The notes under the pieces were generated by a model, which had not been told where the DNA came from, did not search any database, and was given only the letters and a program-made list of their open reading frames with translations. DNA of 7,964 bases from Dehalococcoidales bacterium. Lineage in GTDB: Bacteria > Chloroflexota > Dehalococcoidia > Dehalococcoidales > GCA-2688105. The first letter of the stretch is position 1. The number at the start of each line of letters is the position of its first letter. Below are positions 1-5,953 of the stretch, piece after piece. The position numbers were made by a program, and so were the translations under genes. The DNA is taken from NCBI GenBank assembly GCA_030640255.1, contig DAOWJS010000073.1, positions 1 through 7,964 of the forward strand. Reading direction: 5' to 3'.

Positions 1-472
1 CCTGCTCCCTGGAAAACTGAAGGGGATTAAATTGGTTAAAAATCACCATACCGTGTAACCCGTCATACTTGGCAATGTTGCTGGCGGTAACACAATGCTT
101 GCCCACTACCCGCCCAAACAGGTCTTCAGGGGTATTCTCCTCAGGATAACGAAACGAATCCTTTTGGCTAGCCTCGGCGAGCTGGGTATCAATACTCTTG
201 GCCTCGTTAGCCTCAATGGGGCGGGAGTCTCGCAATCGGTTAAATAGTGACCCCTCGTCGGTTACCAGATTGGTTACCTTGACAATCTTTTGCCTGGTGA
301 CGGCTTCTACCGAGCCGAACTGACGAGTAACCCAGGGCTGCATAGGCTGCGGAGTGCGCAGCTCGCCGACAGTGGTAGTAACCGTATATATCCGCCGGAA
401 CAGCTCCTTTGCCTCGGCGGGCAGGGAGTCTACTATTTCCTCTAAATTAGTAATACTCGGATTGGTTACCAT
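1..472 (-). CDS. Partial gene downstream of purH; possible GalT/HIT-like nucleotidyltransferase family protein
   Basis: The reading frame is open from an ATG at 472-470 to the window edge, giving about 157 N-terminal residues. The protein starts MVTNPSITNLEEIVDSL and has a helical N-terminus. It then shows a conserved-looking block near residues 120-152 (DLFGRVVGKHCVTASN, then AKYDGLHGMVIFNQFNPL). That block resembles the N-terminal strand region of galactose-1-phosphate uridylyltransferase-like or ATP-adenylyltransferase-like proteins (HIT superfamily, DUF4922-type). This link is from memory and weak. The histidine triad, if present, would lie beyond the window. A Cys-X-X-Cys zinc motif usual before this block in GalT is not seen. 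The ATG lies 21 bp after the purH stop, with a weak GGGAA-type ribosome binding site, so it is probably the last known member of the purine transcript. The coding call is firm; the family is tentative. Confidence 0.75.
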   Translation of the reverse strand, partial: MVTNPSITNLEEIVDSLPAEAKELFRRIYTVTTTVGELRTPQPMQPWVTRQFGSVEAVTRQKIVKVTNLVTDEGSLFNRLRDSRPIEANEAKSIDTQLAEASQKDSFRYPEENTPEDLFGRVVGKHCVTASNIAKYDGLHGMVIFNQFNPLQFSREQ

Positions 473-493
473 TAATAGTTCCCGATTACGAGC

Positions 494-2038
494 TTAATGC
501 CTGAAATGCCTCACGCCGGTGAAGACCATAGCTATATTGTGCTTATCAGCCGCTTTAATTGATTCCTCATCCCTTATTGAACCGCCCGGCTGAATAATAG
601 CCGTTACCCCAGCCGCCGCTGCTGCTTCCACCACATCAGGGAAGGGGAACATAGCATCCGAAGCCAGAACACCACCCGCAGTCTTGTCTCCAGCCTTTTC
701 CTTGGCTATCTGGGCACTGACAATCCGGCTGGGTTGTCCCGCCCCCATTCCCAGTAGGGTCTTGTTCTTAGCCAGCACAATAGCGTTTGACTTCACATGC
801 TTGCACGCTCGCCAGGCAAAAAGCAGGTCTTCTACTTCGGCCGTAGTTGGCTCACGCTTGGTTACTGTCTTGAGGGTAACACTACCCTCGGGCAGAGAAT
901 CTGAGCCCTGGACGAGGAATCCGCCCTTCACCCTGCGGAAATCAAGGTAGCCGGCTTGAGCTTGGCCATAATTCGGTGGTAGTTCTGTGGTAAGAATACG
1001 AAGATTTTCCTTACGCTTTAGTAATCCTAGAGCCTGAGCCTCATATTCAGGGGCGATGATAATTTCAAAGAAGGTTTTGCTAATTTCCTCAGCCGCCGGC
1101 AGGTCAACGGCTCTATTGGAGGCGACAATGCCGCCGAAGGCAGCTACCGGGTCGCCGCTAAACGCCCGCCGATAGGCTTCAGCGATATCTTCGTGGCTGG
1201 CCAGTCCACAGGGATTGGTATGCTTGATAATAGCTACCGTAGGCGCTGAGAAGTCGGTGACCACCCCCCAGGCAGCGTCAGCATCCAGGATGTTATTAAA
1301 GGAAAGCTCCTTTCCCCCTAGCTGTTGTGCCCAGGTGATACCAGTCTCCGGCTCGGCTCCTACCCTTTGCTCGGCATAAAAGGCAGCCGGCTGATGAGGG
1401 TTCTCGCCGTAACGAAGTCCGTAGCGCTTCTTCAAAGCAATGGTCATCTCCTCAGGGAAACCCTCGGCATCCTGCCTTAAATACTGCGAAATAGCCGTAT
1501 CATAAATAGCTACATGCTGAAAAGCCTTCTGCGCCAGCCGTTTGCGCTCGGCTTGGTCTATGCCTCTCCCTCTCAGTTTCTCCAGAACCGCAGGGTAGTC
1601 GGCGGGGTCAACCACCACAATAACGCTGGGGAAATTCTTGGCTGCCGCCCGAATCAGGGTTGGTCCGCCAATATCAATGTTTTCCAGTGCCTCATCAAGG
1701 GTAACCTTTTCTCTGGCTACCGTCTGGACGAAGGGATAGAGGTTAACCGCCACCAGGTCAATAGCTCCAATGTTATTCTCAGCTAGCTGTGCCATATGCT
1801 CAGGCAGGTCACGTCTAGCCAGAATGCCGCCATAAATAACCGGGTGCAGGGACTTTACCCGACCATCAAGAATCTCAGGAAACCCGGTAAGTTCAGAGAT
1901 ACTTTTTACCGGCACTTTAGCTTCGGTCAGTGCCTTTTTGGTACCGCCAGTAGAAAATATTTCAAATCCCAACTGGTTTAACCCCTGGGCAAAGTTAGTT
2001 ACCCCCGCTTTGTCAGACACACTAATAATAGCTCGCAT
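494..2038 (-). CDS. purH: Bifunctional AICAR formyltransferase / IMP cyclohydrolase PurH
   Basis: This cytosolic enzyme carries out the last two steps of purine synthesis: formyl transfer from 10-formyl-tetrahydrofolate to AICAR, then closure of FAICAR to IMP. The protein has 514 residues, normal for the family. The N-terminal MGS-like cyclohydrolase domain spans about 1-145 and shows STGGT (29-33), GFPEILDGRVKSLHP (52-66) and the LVAVNLYPF strand (95-103). The C-terminal transformylase domain shows LRYGENPHQPAAFY (208-221), KELSFNNILDADAAW (243-257), IKHTNPCG with the catalytic Lys272-His273 pair (271-278), DPVAAFGG (296-303), KSNAIVLAKN (416-425) and GMGAGQPSRI (430-439). It ends in the typical FTGVRHFRH. 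The ATG at 2038-2036 is preceded by a strong GGAGG at 2048-2044. It follows purM after a 192-bp repeat-rich spacer, longer than the other gaps in the purF-purH operon. No frameshift or missing motif was seen. Confidence 0.98.
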   Translation of the reverse strand: MRAIISVSDKAGVTNFAQGLNQLGFEIFSTGGTKKALTEAKVPVKSISELTGFPEILDGRVKSLHPVIYGGILARRDLPEHMAQLAENNIGAIDLVAVNLYPFVQTVAREKVTLDEALENIDIGGPTLIRAAAKNFPSVIVVVDPADYPAVLEKLRGRGIDQAERKRLAQKAFQHVAIYDTAISQYLRQDAEGFPEEMTIALKKRYGLRYGENPHQPAAFYAEQRVGAEPETGITWAQQLGGKELSFNNILDADAAWGVVTDFSAPTVAIIKHTNPCGLASHEDIAEAYRRAFSGDPVAAFGGIVASNRAVDLPAAEEISKTFFEIIIAPEYEAQALGLLKRKENLRILTTELPPNYGQAQAGYLDFRRVKGGFLVQGSDSLPEGSVTLKTVTKREPTTAEVEDLLFAWRACKHVKSNAIVLAKNKTLLGMGAGQPSRIVSAQIAKEKAGDKTAGGVLASDAMFPFPDVVEAAAAAGVTAIIQPGGSIRDEESIKAADKHNIAMVFTGVRHFRH

Positions 2039-2060
2039 AGGAACCTCCAGTTACTTACTT

Positions 2061-2076
2061 TCAACCTCACCCCCTG
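2061..2076 (-). repeat. G-rich direct repeat, copy 1 (purM-purH spacer)
   Basis: The plus-strand sequence TCAACCTCACCCCCTG is identical to 3611-3626. Degenerate relatives lie nearby in the same orientation: CTCGCCCCCTG at 2155-2165 and TCAACCTACCCTGATAA at 2206-2222. The repetition in two gaps of one operon suggests a dispersed intergenic element. Confidence 0.7.
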
Positions 2077-2078
2077 TA

Positions 2079-2106
2079 TCCCCCTCTCCTTCCAAGGAGA
2101 GGGGGA
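2079..2106. repeat. Perfect inverted repeat with 13-bp arms
   Basis: TCCCCCTCTCCTT (2079-2091) and AAGGAGAGGGGGA (2094-2106) pair perfectly around CC. The 2-nt gap means the real loop would open one or more inner pairs. The minus-strand RNA would carry a very stable, G/C-rich stem about 30 nt upstream of the purH ribosome binding site. No T-run follows towards purH. Confidence 0.85.
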
Positions 2107-2117
2107 ATTGGTTATGT

Positions 2118-2138
2118 AAGAGAGGCTTCGCCTCTCTT
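2118..2138. repeat. Perfect inverted repeat with 9-bp arms and TTC/GAA loop
   Basis: AAGAGAGGC (2118-2126) pairs with GCCTCTCTT (2130-2138) around TTC, or GAA on the minus strand. On the plus strand a loose T-rich stretch follows (to 2150), so weak termination of antisense transcription is possible. On the operon strand it is only a hairpin. Confidence 0.8.
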
Positions 2139-2157
2139 TAACTCTCTTTTATCACTC

Positions 2158-2177
2158 GCCCCCTGAAAGAATGGGGC
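2158..2177. repeat. Short inverted repeat, GCCCC/GGGGC
   Basis: GCCCC (2158-2162) and GGGGC (2173-2177) flank a 10-nt loop. The left arm is part of a degenerate copy of the G-rich motif. Alone it would be unremarkable; it is listed because it lies in line with the other hairpins of the spacer. Confidence 0.4.
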
Positions 2178-2186
2178 TATTTACTT

Positions 2187-2209
2187 TTGAAGAGGCTAAG
2201 CCCCTTCAA
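2187..2209. repeat. Inverted repeat just after purM
   Basis: Eleven-base arms (2187-2197 and 2199-2209) pair except at 2193/2203, where the minus-strand RNA would still form a G-U wobble. A mismatch that is tolerated only in the RNA of the operon strand hints that the fold matters in that transcript. It begins 21 bp after the purM stop codon. Confidence 0.7.
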
Positions 2210-2230
2210 CCTACCCTGATAAATGACCTC

Positions 2231-3241
2231 TTAATCTATAACTACCCTCGCCTCCCCCTCCTGCTTCACCACCTCACCAATAACCTTAGCCTCAGGCAGG
2301 GCTTGAGTGAGTTGGGCAACATCGTCAGGCGCACAAATGACTACCATACCGATGCCCATATTAAATACGCGGTACATCTCTTGCTGAGCAACGTTGCCCT
2401 GTCGCTGAATAAGTTGAAAAATAGGGGGTACCGTCCATGTCTGGCTATGAAACTGCGCCGCTACGCCCGGGGGCAGAACCCGGGGCACATTACCCATTAA
2501 GCCACCACCAGTAATATGCGCCAGACCCTTAATAAGGGGCAGTAGTGGCTTCAACTGGTGATAGTAGCCGCGGTGGGGTTCCAGAAGCGTCTCACCCAGG
2601 GTTTGACCTAGCTCAGGGTAGTAAGTATCTAACGCCGATTTAGTTTCCCCAAAGAGCTTGCGCACCAGAGAATAACCGTTGGTATGGAGTCCACTGGAGG
2701 GTAAGCCGATAATGGCATCACCAGCCACTATTGTCTTCCCCATAATAATCTTCTCTTTCTCCACTACACCGATTATGAAGCCTACCAGGTCGTAGTCCTT
2801 ACCAGCATAAAGCCCGGGCATCTCGGCGGTTTCCCCGCCGATAAGGGCACAACCAACCTCACGGCAGGCTTTGGCTAGCCCTTGAGCAATAGCCTCCACC
2901 TGTTCTGGCACCAGCCTGCCCATAGCCATGTAATCGAGGAAGAAGAGTGGCTCAGCACCACAGGCAAGTATGTCATTACCACAGTGATTGTCTAGGTCAC
3001 TGCAAGTAGTAACGTCCTTGGCTACAGCCGCAGCAAACTTCAGCTTGGTGCCTACCCCATCAACGCTGGATACTAGAACCGGCTGCTTAAACCCCTTAAA
3101 TTCAAACAGCCCACCAAAGAACCCGACGCCACTCAAGACCTCGGGGCGGAGGGTAGACCGGGCATGCTTGGCAATCAGCTCTTTGGCTTTAGTGGCGGCA
3201 TCAATATTAACTCCCGCCGCAGCATAGGTTTGCTTATCCAT
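2231..3241 (-). CDS. purM: Phosphoribosylformylglycinamidine cyclo-ligase (AIR synthetase) PurM
   Basis: PurM converts FGAM and ATP to aminoimidazole ribonucleotide, ADP and phosphate, the fifth step of purine synthesis. The 336-residue length is close to the family norm. The N-terminal half carries the ATP-binding features of the PurM/PurL/SelD superfamily: YAAAGVNIDAA (6-16), SSVDGVGTKLKFA (58-70), the GNDILACGAEPLFFLDY core (88-104) and GGETAEMPG (135-143). The C-terminal half has GLPSSGLHTNGYSLVR (179-194), HITGGGLMGNVPRVLP (242-257) and FNMGIGM (293-299). The segment just before GNDIL reads SDLDNHC rather than the more common VAMCVND-like form, which is a modest divergence. The ATG at 3241-3239 has an AAGGG-like ribosome binding site and lies 25 bp after the RusA-like gene. 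The 3' side opens into the hairpin-rich spacer before purH. Confidence 0.98.
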   Translation of the reverse strand: MDKQTYAAAGVNIDAATKAKELIAKHARSTLRPEVLSGVGFFGGLFEFKGFKQPVLVSSVDGVGTKLKFAAAVAKDVTTCSDLDNHCGNDILACGAEPLFFLDYMAMGRLVPEQVEAIAQGLAKACREVGCALIGGETAEMPGLYAGKDYDLVGFIIGVVEKEKIIMGKTIVAGDAIIGLPSSGLHTNGYSLVRKLFGETKSALDTYYPELGQTLGETLLEPHRGYYHQLKPLLPLIKGLAHITGGGLMGNVPRVLPPGVAAQFHSQTWTVPPIFQLIQRQGNVAQQEMYRVFNMGIGMVVICAPDDVAQLTQALPEAKVIGEVVKQEGEARVVID

Positions 3242-3266
3242 CTACCCTTTTCTTTAGTTGCATTGA

Positions 3267-3620
3267 CTAGCAAAGCTCCCTAACTTTTATCCTGTAAAGG
3301 TCTTTGTCTTCTACGAAGAACTGTTTATAATGGATTTCTCTGATTTGATTGTCATCCTCATAGACAATCCCTTGTAAGGCATTTGCTATTCCACCAATTA
3401 TATTAACTGCGTCTGCTTTAGGGTTTCCTTCGAATAAGTGATATTCTACTTCCATTGCCATGCTGCCAGCCAATAGTTGCTTCCCTGCCATCGCCTTTTT
3501 AGCTTGAGCCTGTAATCTGTGCACTCTAGGGTAATGCGGATGCCGAGGATTGAAAATAGAAAGTGCTGAATCATAAACAGGTGGGGAATCCTCAATAATA
3601 ATTTCTACTATCAACCTCAC
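3267..3620 (-). CDS. RusA-like small protein (putative crossover-junction endonuclease family) inside the purine operon
   Basis: The protein has 117 residues from a GTG at 3620-3618, or 115 from a TTG at 3614-3612. The TTG may be the better start because a G-rich stretch (AGGGGG, 3625-3620) sits 5 nt ahead of it, whereas it abuts the GTG. The layout resembles RusA Holliday-junction resolvases: a beta strand and Pro-Pro near the N-terminus, a helix with PRVHRLQAQAKKAM (31-44), then PKADAVNIIGGIANALQG (67-84) and IVYEDDNQIREI (85-96). These match the RusA pattern of DxDN...K...DAL.G followed by a DD.QI motif. Asp70 and the Asp89-Asp90 pair are kept. The second Asp of DxDN is Val72, the conserved Lys is absent, and DAL is NAL, so resolvase activity is doubtful. 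It lies between purF (43 bp) and purM (25 bp) and should be co-transcribed with them. A TATAAT at 3644-3639 lacks a credible -35 box. No known purine role is claimed. Confidence 0.6.
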   Translation of the reverse strand: MRLIVEIIIEDSPPVYDSALSIFNPRHPHYPRVHRLQAQAKKAMAGKQLLAGSMAMEVEYHLFEGNPKADAVNIIGGIANALQGIVYEDDNQIREIHYKQFFVEDKDLYRIKVRELC

Positions 3621-3626
3621 CCCCTG
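3611..3626 (-). repeat. G-rich direct repeat, copy 2 (over the RusA-like gene start)
   Basis: TCAACCTCACCCCCTG on the plus strand is the same as 2061-2076. Here it covers the possible GTG and TTG starts of the RusA-like gene and supplies its G-rich ribosome binding stretch. Confidence 0.7.
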
Positions 3627-3663
3627 ATAAGCGACTAAATTATAAATGACTGGGTATTTTAGC

Positions 3664-5079
3664 TTACCGCTGCTTCAAAGGGGCTCTGCCACCAGTCGGC
3701 ATGGTCTCCAGTGCCAGCTTGTCCATCTCAAGCTGCACCGGTATGGGGTAATCACCGGTGAAACAGGCCATACAAAAAATATCCTTAGGCAGAGCCATCG
3801 CTTTAATCAGTCCGTCAATACTCAGATAGCCTAGTGAGTCAGCCCCAATAAAATCCCTAACTTCAGGTATAGTTTTTTGGGCGGCAATTAGCTCCCAGCG
3901 GGTAGCCATATCAACGCCGAAGAAACAGGGGTAGCGGATGGGTGGGGCGCAGATACGCATATGCACCTCTTTAGCTCCTGCCCTCCTTAGTAACCCCACT
4001 ACTTTGGGGGTAGTTGTACCGCGGACAATGCTGTCATCAATCACCACCACCCGGTTGCCATCCAGTATATAGGGCAAGGGGTTAAATTTTAGTTTAACGC
4101 CCAGGTCTCTGATTCTCTGGTCAGGTTCAATAAAGGTGCGTCCCACATAGCGGTTCTTAAGCAACCCTTCACATAGGGGTATATCTGACTGGCGGGAATA
4201 ACCGATGCCAGCGGCGGTAGCTGAATCAGGTACACCCATAACCAAATCAGCAGCTACCGGGTGCTCCTGTGCCAGTCCGGCTCCCATAGCCTGCCGCGCC
4301 AGGTAGAGCAGCCGACCATTAATCACCGAATCAGGGCGGGCAAAGTAGATATACTCAAAGATACATAGTGCCCTTCTCTTGGTCTCTTCTTGGTAACTAT
4401 CAATGCCATTCTCAGTAATAGAAACTATCTCACCGGGCTCAATCTCCCTCATAAAGGTGGCGCCAATATGGTCGAGGGCGCAACTCTCTGAAGCTATAAC
4501 ATAGCCACCGTTAATAGCTCCCAGGCATAGAGGGCGCACACCAAAGGGGTCACGAACTCCAAACAAATTGTGGGTAGTCAAAATGGTTAGTGAGTATGCC
4601 CCCTGAAGCCGGTGCATGGCATATCTTATCTTGTCTACCCAGTCTTTCTTATGGGAGGAGAGGATAAGGTTAGCGATAACCTCGGTATCGGTGGAGGTGC
4701 GGAAGGTATAACCCTGGTCAGTGAGTTCTTCACGCAGGTGCTCAGCATTAACAATATTCCCGTTGTGGGCTATGGCCAGGCTATGTGAACCTCTGCCGAC
4801 TACGATAGGCTGAGTATTAGTTACTCGGCTGGAACCTCTAGTAGAATAACGGGTATGACCGATGGCAATGTCCCCGGTGAGCTGAGATAACGCATCCTCG
4901 CTAAATACTTGGGAGACCAATCCCATCTTGGCATAAACCCGGAGCTTTTTGCCGTCAGTGGTAGCAATGCCAGCACTCTCTTGACCGCGGTGCTGAAGGG
5001 CGAACAAAGCAAAAAAGGTAAGCCGAGCTACATCCTCATTAGGAGCATAAACACCAAAAATGCCACAAGACTCGTGCAA
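3664..5079 (-). CDS. purF: Amidophosphoribosyltransferase PurF (glutamine PRPP amidotransferase)
   Basis: PurF makes phosphoribosylamine from PRPP and glutamine, the committed step of purine synthesis. The 471-residue protein begins MHESCGIFGVY, so a four-residue propeptide would be removed to expose the nucleophile Cys5. The N-terminal glutaminase domain shows LQHRGQESAGIA (28-39), GHTRYST (74-80), HNGNIVN (105-111), STDTE (129-133) and RDPFGVRPL (176-184). The C-terminal phosphoribosyltransferase domain has the PRPP loop VVVIDDSIVRGTTT (344-357) and GVPDSA (282-287). Cys239, Cys385, Cys436 and Cys439 match the four ligands of the 4Fe-4S cluster in Bacillus-type PurF, suggesting oxygen-sensitive stability. 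The start is TTG at 5079-5077: no ATG or GTG lies between it and an upstream in-frame stop (TAG, 5109-5107), and AAGAGG precedes it by 9 nt. It heads the purine operon behind its own promoter. No long leader or purine riboswitch fits in the short untranslated region. Confidence 0.97.
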   Translation of the reverse strand: MHESCGIFGVYAPNEDVARLTFFALFALQHRGQESAGIATTDGKKLRVYAKMGLVSQVFSEDALSQLTGDIAIGHTRYSTRGSSRVTNTQPIVVGRGSHSLAIAHNGNIVNAEHLREELTDQGYTFRTSTDTEVIANLILSSHKKDWVDKIRYAMHRLQGAYSLTILTTHNLFGVRDPFGVRPLCLGAINGGYVIASESCALDHIGATFMREIEPGEIVSITENGIDSYQEETKRRALCIFEYIYFARPDSVINGRLLYLARQAMGAGLAQEHPVAADLVMGVPDSATAAGIGYSRQSDIPLCEGLLKNRYVGRTFIEPDQRIRDLGVKLKFNPLPYILDGNRVVVIDDSIVRGTTTPKVVGLLRRAGAKEVHMRICAPPIRYPCFFGVDMATRWELIAAQKTIPEVRDFIGADSLGYLSIDGLIKAMALPKDIFCMACFTGDYPIPVQLEMDKLALETMPTGGRAPLKQR

Positions 5080-5088
5080 ATTTGCCTG

Positions 5089-5094
5089 CCTCTT
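5089..5094 (-). promoter_or_regulatory. Ribosome binding site deciding the TTG start of purF
   Basis: AAGAGG read on the minus strand lies 9 nt upstream of the TTG at 5079-5077. That start leaves Cys5 four residues from the N-terminus, as a PurF propeptide requires. No other common start codon exists before the upstream in-frame stop. Confidence 0.6.
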
Positions 5095-5122
5095 AATTTT
5101 GCTCGACTAACCTTATATATTA

Positions 5123-5152
5123 ATTATAACCCATTTTCTATTTATAGGTCAA
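5123..5152 (-). promoter_or_regulatory. Sigma70-type promoter of the purF operon
   Basis: On the minus strand TTGACC (5152-5147) is separated by 18 bp from a perfect TATAAT (5128-5123). Transcription would start near 5116, giving a leader of roughly 37 nt before the purF TTG. It lies in the AT-rich gap between tlyA and purF, so purF is likely transcribed independently of tlyA. No obvious PurR-type operator was recognised, and the leader is too short for a purine riboswitch. Confidence 0.75.
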
Positions 5153-5202
5153 TTTATAGTAACTTGTGTTAGCTACTTCCAGAACAACTTTCTTGACCAT
5201 TC

Positions 5203-5928
5203 TTATTTCAACCTCAATAGGGTAAAGAACTCCTTATTCCCGGAGGTGCCCGGGATTGGTGACGCCACCAGCCCGTTTAGCCTGAAGCCATGCTCTGTGA
5301 GCCAGGCAATAAACCGTCCCAGAACCCTGGCATGCACTACGGGCTGTTTAATCACTCCCCCCTTACCCACCTCCTCCCGCCTGGCTTCAAACTGGGGCTT
5401 GATGAGCACAATGATATCGCCATCGTCTTTTAGTAGCTTAGCCACTGACGGGAGTACCTTCTCTACTGAGATAAAGGACAAATCTAGAGTAGCCAAATCC
5501 ACCTTCTCCGGCAGGGGGATAGGGTAGCGGGCGTTCACCCGTTCCATTACCACCACTCGTGAATCCTGCCTCAGGCGGTAGTCTAACTGACCATAGCCGA
5601 CATCAATAGCATAAACCCGGGATGCCCCTCGCTGGAGTAGGCAGTCGGTAAAACCGCCGGTTGATGCCCCAATATCAGCCGCTACCTTAAAGGTAACATC
5701 AAGCTGGAACTGGTCAAGGGCATAGTCAAGCTTGATGCCACCGCGGCTAACAAAAGGAGGCGGCTCAAGTATAGTAATTGCCGCCTCGTCGCTTACCAAT
5801 GTTCCCGGCTTGATACCGGCTTTCCCCGCTACCACCACCTCCCCGGCCATAATTAAGGCTTGTGCCTTAGCCCGGCTCTCCACCAGCCCCCGCTCTACCA
5901 GCAGATTATCCAGCCTTCGTTTGGTCAA
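5203..5928 (-). CDS. tlyA: TlyA family rRNA (cytidine-2'-O)-methyltransferase / S4-domain FtsJ-like protein
   Basis: TlyA proteins 2'-O-methylate cytidines of 16S and/or 23S rRNA; older annotation calls them hemolysins. The protein has 241 residues, close to the shorter bacterial members. An N-terminal S4 RNA-binding domain spans about 3-60 (RLDNLLVERGLVESRAKAQA, 5-24, then a GEVVVAG turn). The FtsJ-type Rossmann domain follows with SRGGIKLDYAL (61-71), the SAM-binding DIGASTGGFTDCLLQRGA (85-102), YAIDVGYGQLDYRLR (106-120), LDLSFIS (148-154), LIKPQFE (175-181) and GNKEFF (230-235). The expected K-D-K-E catalytic set maps to Lys66, Asp149, Lys177 and Glu233, all present. The TTG start at 5928-5926 has GGTGA at 5940-5936, 7 nt upstream, and an in-frame TGA two codons earlier excludes longer forms. 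It lies 25 bp after the preceding small gene, so the two are probably co-transcribed. Confidence 0.93.
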   Translation of the reverse strand: MTKRRLDNLLVERGLVESRAKAQALIMAGEVVVAGKAGIKPGTLVSDEAAITILEPPPFVSRGGIKLDYALDQFQLDVTFKVAADIGASTGGFTDCLLQRGASRVYAIDVGYGQLDYRLRQDSRVVVMERVNARYPIPLPEKVDLATLDLSFISVEKVLPSVAKLLKDDGDIIVLIKPQFEARREEVGKGGVIKQPVVHARVLGRFIAWLTEHGFRLNGLVASPIPGTSGNKEFFTLLRLK

Positions 5929-5953
5929 TTGTCAATCACCCACTGCCAAAATA

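Larger units (their letters stand above)
2039..2230 (-). other. Repeat-rich purM-purH spacer without a gene
   Basis: This 192-bp gap holds no credible reading frame. It contains four inverted repeats and three related copies of a G-rich motif (minus-strand core CAGGGGGTGAG or variants). purN, often found between purM and purH, is not here. None of the hairpins is followed by a T-run in the direction of purH, so read-through into purH is expected. The RNA would be strongly folded just ahead of the purH ribosome binding site at 2048-2044. Confidence 0.7.

Noticed and set aside
2079..2138. Rho-independent terminator between purM and purH
   Set aside because: The stems are strong but no T-run follows on the operon strand, so they are reported as inverted repeats only.
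2171..2500. Plus-strand open frame of 109 codons over the purM 3' end
   Set aside because: It is antisense to the well-conserved purM and the hairpin spacer, has no good ribosome binding site and looks like a frame shadow.
3639..3644. TATAAT upstream of the RusA-like gene as a promoter
   Set aside because: No reasonable -35 hexamer lies 16-18 bp upstream, and the region is AT-rich by itself.
5080..5202. Purine riboswitch or long regulatory leader ahead of purF
   Set aside because: The predicted leader is only about 37 nt and AT-rich, with no three-way-junction fold visible.
5206..5215. TTCAACCTCA near the tlyA stop as another copy of the G-rich repeat
   Set aside because: Only ten bases match, the C-rich part is missing, and the bases encode the tlyA C-terminus, so chance is likely.
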